A DNA stretch of 15,001 bases from CAZKCK01 sp964552325 (GTDB taxonomy: Bacteria > Bacteroidota > Bacteroidia > Bacteroidales > TTA-H9), in the NCBI GenBank assembly GCA_964552325.1, contig CAZKHA010000077.1, forward strand, positions 1 through 15,001, read 5' to 3'. Positions 14,627 through 15,001 of this stretch are shown in pieces; the stretch's first letter is position 1, and each line of letters opens with the position of its first letter. A program made the position numbers and the translations under genes. The notes under the pieces were generated by a model. That model searched no databases. It was not told the origin of the DNA and saw only the letters and a list, made by a program, of their open reading frames with translations.

Positions 14627-14634
14627 AAAATTAG
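14627..14634 (-). promoter_or_regulatory. Candidate -7 element of the phosphoesterase gene
   Basis: On the minus strand TAATTTTG (14634-14627) matches TAnnTTTG, 51 bp before the ATG. No TTTG is found 19-21 bp further upstream, so only half of the promoter is supported. Confidence 0.4.
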
Positions 14635-14736
14635 TTGTTTTTTGGGTAATGCTTGGTTAAACTTATGTTAAATGTTTTTTGATATTCTTGTAAATGTGTG
14701 AGTTGCTTGGTAGCTACAAAAAATATGGATAAAAAA

Positions 14737-14767
14737 TTTGTCAGGTAAGGGTTTTTGTTTACTTTTG
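14737..14767 (+). promoter_or_regulatory. Bacteroidota-type promoter of the tRNA genes
   Basis: TTTG (14737-14740), 19 bp, then TACTTTTG (14760-14767): the same exact arrangement and same -7 sequence as the lysine cluster promoter. The start of transcription should be near 14774, about 60 nt before tRNA-Ser. Confidence 0.8.
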
Positions 14768-14771
14768 CACT

Positions 14772-14787
14772 CCCTTCTATCGAAGGG
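14772..14787 (+). promoter_or_regulatory. Hairpin at the 5' end of the tRNA precursor
   Basis: CCCTTC and GAAGGG form a perfect 6-bp stem around the loop TATC, starting within a few bases of the predicted transcription start. It may protect or help process the leader of the tRNA precursor. Confidence 0.4.
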
Positions 14788-14834
14788 GTGTTCTTATCGC
14801 TAGATGAAAGCAGGGTCTAAGGACAAACTTAACC

Positions 14835-14921
14835 GGTGAGGTGGGTGAGTGGCTTAAACCAACAGTTTGCTAAACTGTCGTACGGGAAACTGTACCGGGG
14901 GTTCGAATCCCCCCTTCACCG
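14835..14921 (+). tRNA. tRNA-Ser (anticodon GCT)
   Basis: An 87-nt tRNA with a long variable arm, as serine tRNAs have. The acceptor GGTGAGG pairs with CTTCACC with one G-U, followed by discriminator G. The anticodon stem ACAGT/ACTGT encloses the loop TTGCTAA, with anticodon GCT at 14869-14871, reading AGC/AGU. The T-loop is GTTCGAATCC. The 3' CCA is not encoded and must be added by the nucleotidyltransferase. Confidence 0.97.
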
Positions 14922-14948
14922 CTGCTTTTGTTGCGATTTTTTATTTTT

Positions 14949-15001
14949 CGGGGTGTAGTACAGTTGGTAGTATGCTTGGTTTGGGACCAAGAGGTCGTCG
15001 G
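14949..15001 (+). tRNA. tRNA-Pro (anticodon TGG), 5' part, cut by window end
   Basis: It starts CGGGGTGTAG, the typical bacterial tRNA-Pro 5' end, with D-arm CAGTTGGTAG. The anticodon stem CTTGG/CCAAG (14975-14979 and 14987-14991) encloses TTTGGGA with anticodon TGG at 14982-14984. It follows tRNA-Ser by 27 nt and is probably on the same transcript. The T-arm and 3' acceptor lie beyond the window. Confidence 0.93.

Noticed and set aside
1..15001. Insertion sequences, integrases, phage genes or attachment sites
   Set aside because: No transposase, recombinase or phage motif was found in any frame, and the tRNA genes at the right edge show no partial duplicate nearby that would mark an attachment site within this window.

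Overview
The window reads as chromosomal DNA of a Bacteroidota bacterium. Two promoters match the phylum's characteristic -33/-7 pattern exactly (TTTG, 19 bp, TACTTTTG). Start codons are preceded by A/T-rich leaders with no Shine-Dalgarno sequence, and the base composition is moderately AT-rich. The species cannot be named from this sequence alone.

Positions 1-9127 (minus strand) hold most of a lysine degradation (lysine fermentation) cluster. In transcription order it contains: a strong promoter (9097-9127), a CoA-transferase alpha subunit (atoD), a class-III aminotransferase that fits 3-aminobutyryl-CoA aminotransferase (kat), a 100-N assembly gap, the 3-keto-5-aminohexanoate cleavage enzyme (kce), two tandem copies of 3,5-diaminohexanoate dehydrogenase (kdd) separated by a terminator-like hairpin, lysine 2,3-aminomutase (kamA), the proposed reactivase pair kamB and kamC, and the first 75 codons of the lysine 5,6-aminomutase alpha subunit (kamD), which runs off the left edge. 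Expected chemistry: lysine to beta-lysine (KamA), to 3,5-diaminohexanoate (KamD with KamE, the latter outside the window), to 5-amino-3-oxohexanoate (Kdd), then with acetyl-CoA to acetoacetate plus 3-aminobutyryl-CoA (Kce). The last amino group is probably transferred to 2-oxoglutarate by Kat, giving acetoacetyl-CoA and glutamate, instead of being released as ammonia by Kal; no kal is visible. The CoA-transferase would move CoA onto acetoacetate, but its beta subunit is not in the window.

Positions 9105-9574 are an intergenic stretch between the divergent lysine cluster and a rightward pair: a secreted S37-type serine peptidase (9575-10888) followed 16 bp later by a tRNA-dihydrouridine synthase (10905-11912). 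A strong hairpin terminator (11911-11940) appears to serve both this pair and the converging gene on its right.

Positions 11955-13004 (minus) encode an unrecognised secreted protein, very basic in its first half and Tyr-rich in its second, with a tandem 32-residue repeat. Positions 13241-14575 (minus) encode a membrane-anchored calcineurin-like metallophosphoesterase. The right edge carries a promoter, tRNA-Ser(GCT) and the 5' part of tRNA-Pro(TGG).

The points most worth a second look are the divergent duplicated kdd genes, the Kat-type (not Kal-type) end of the pathway, the terminator inside the cluster, the unpaired atoD, and the MutS-like ATPase used as a metabolic enzyme partner.
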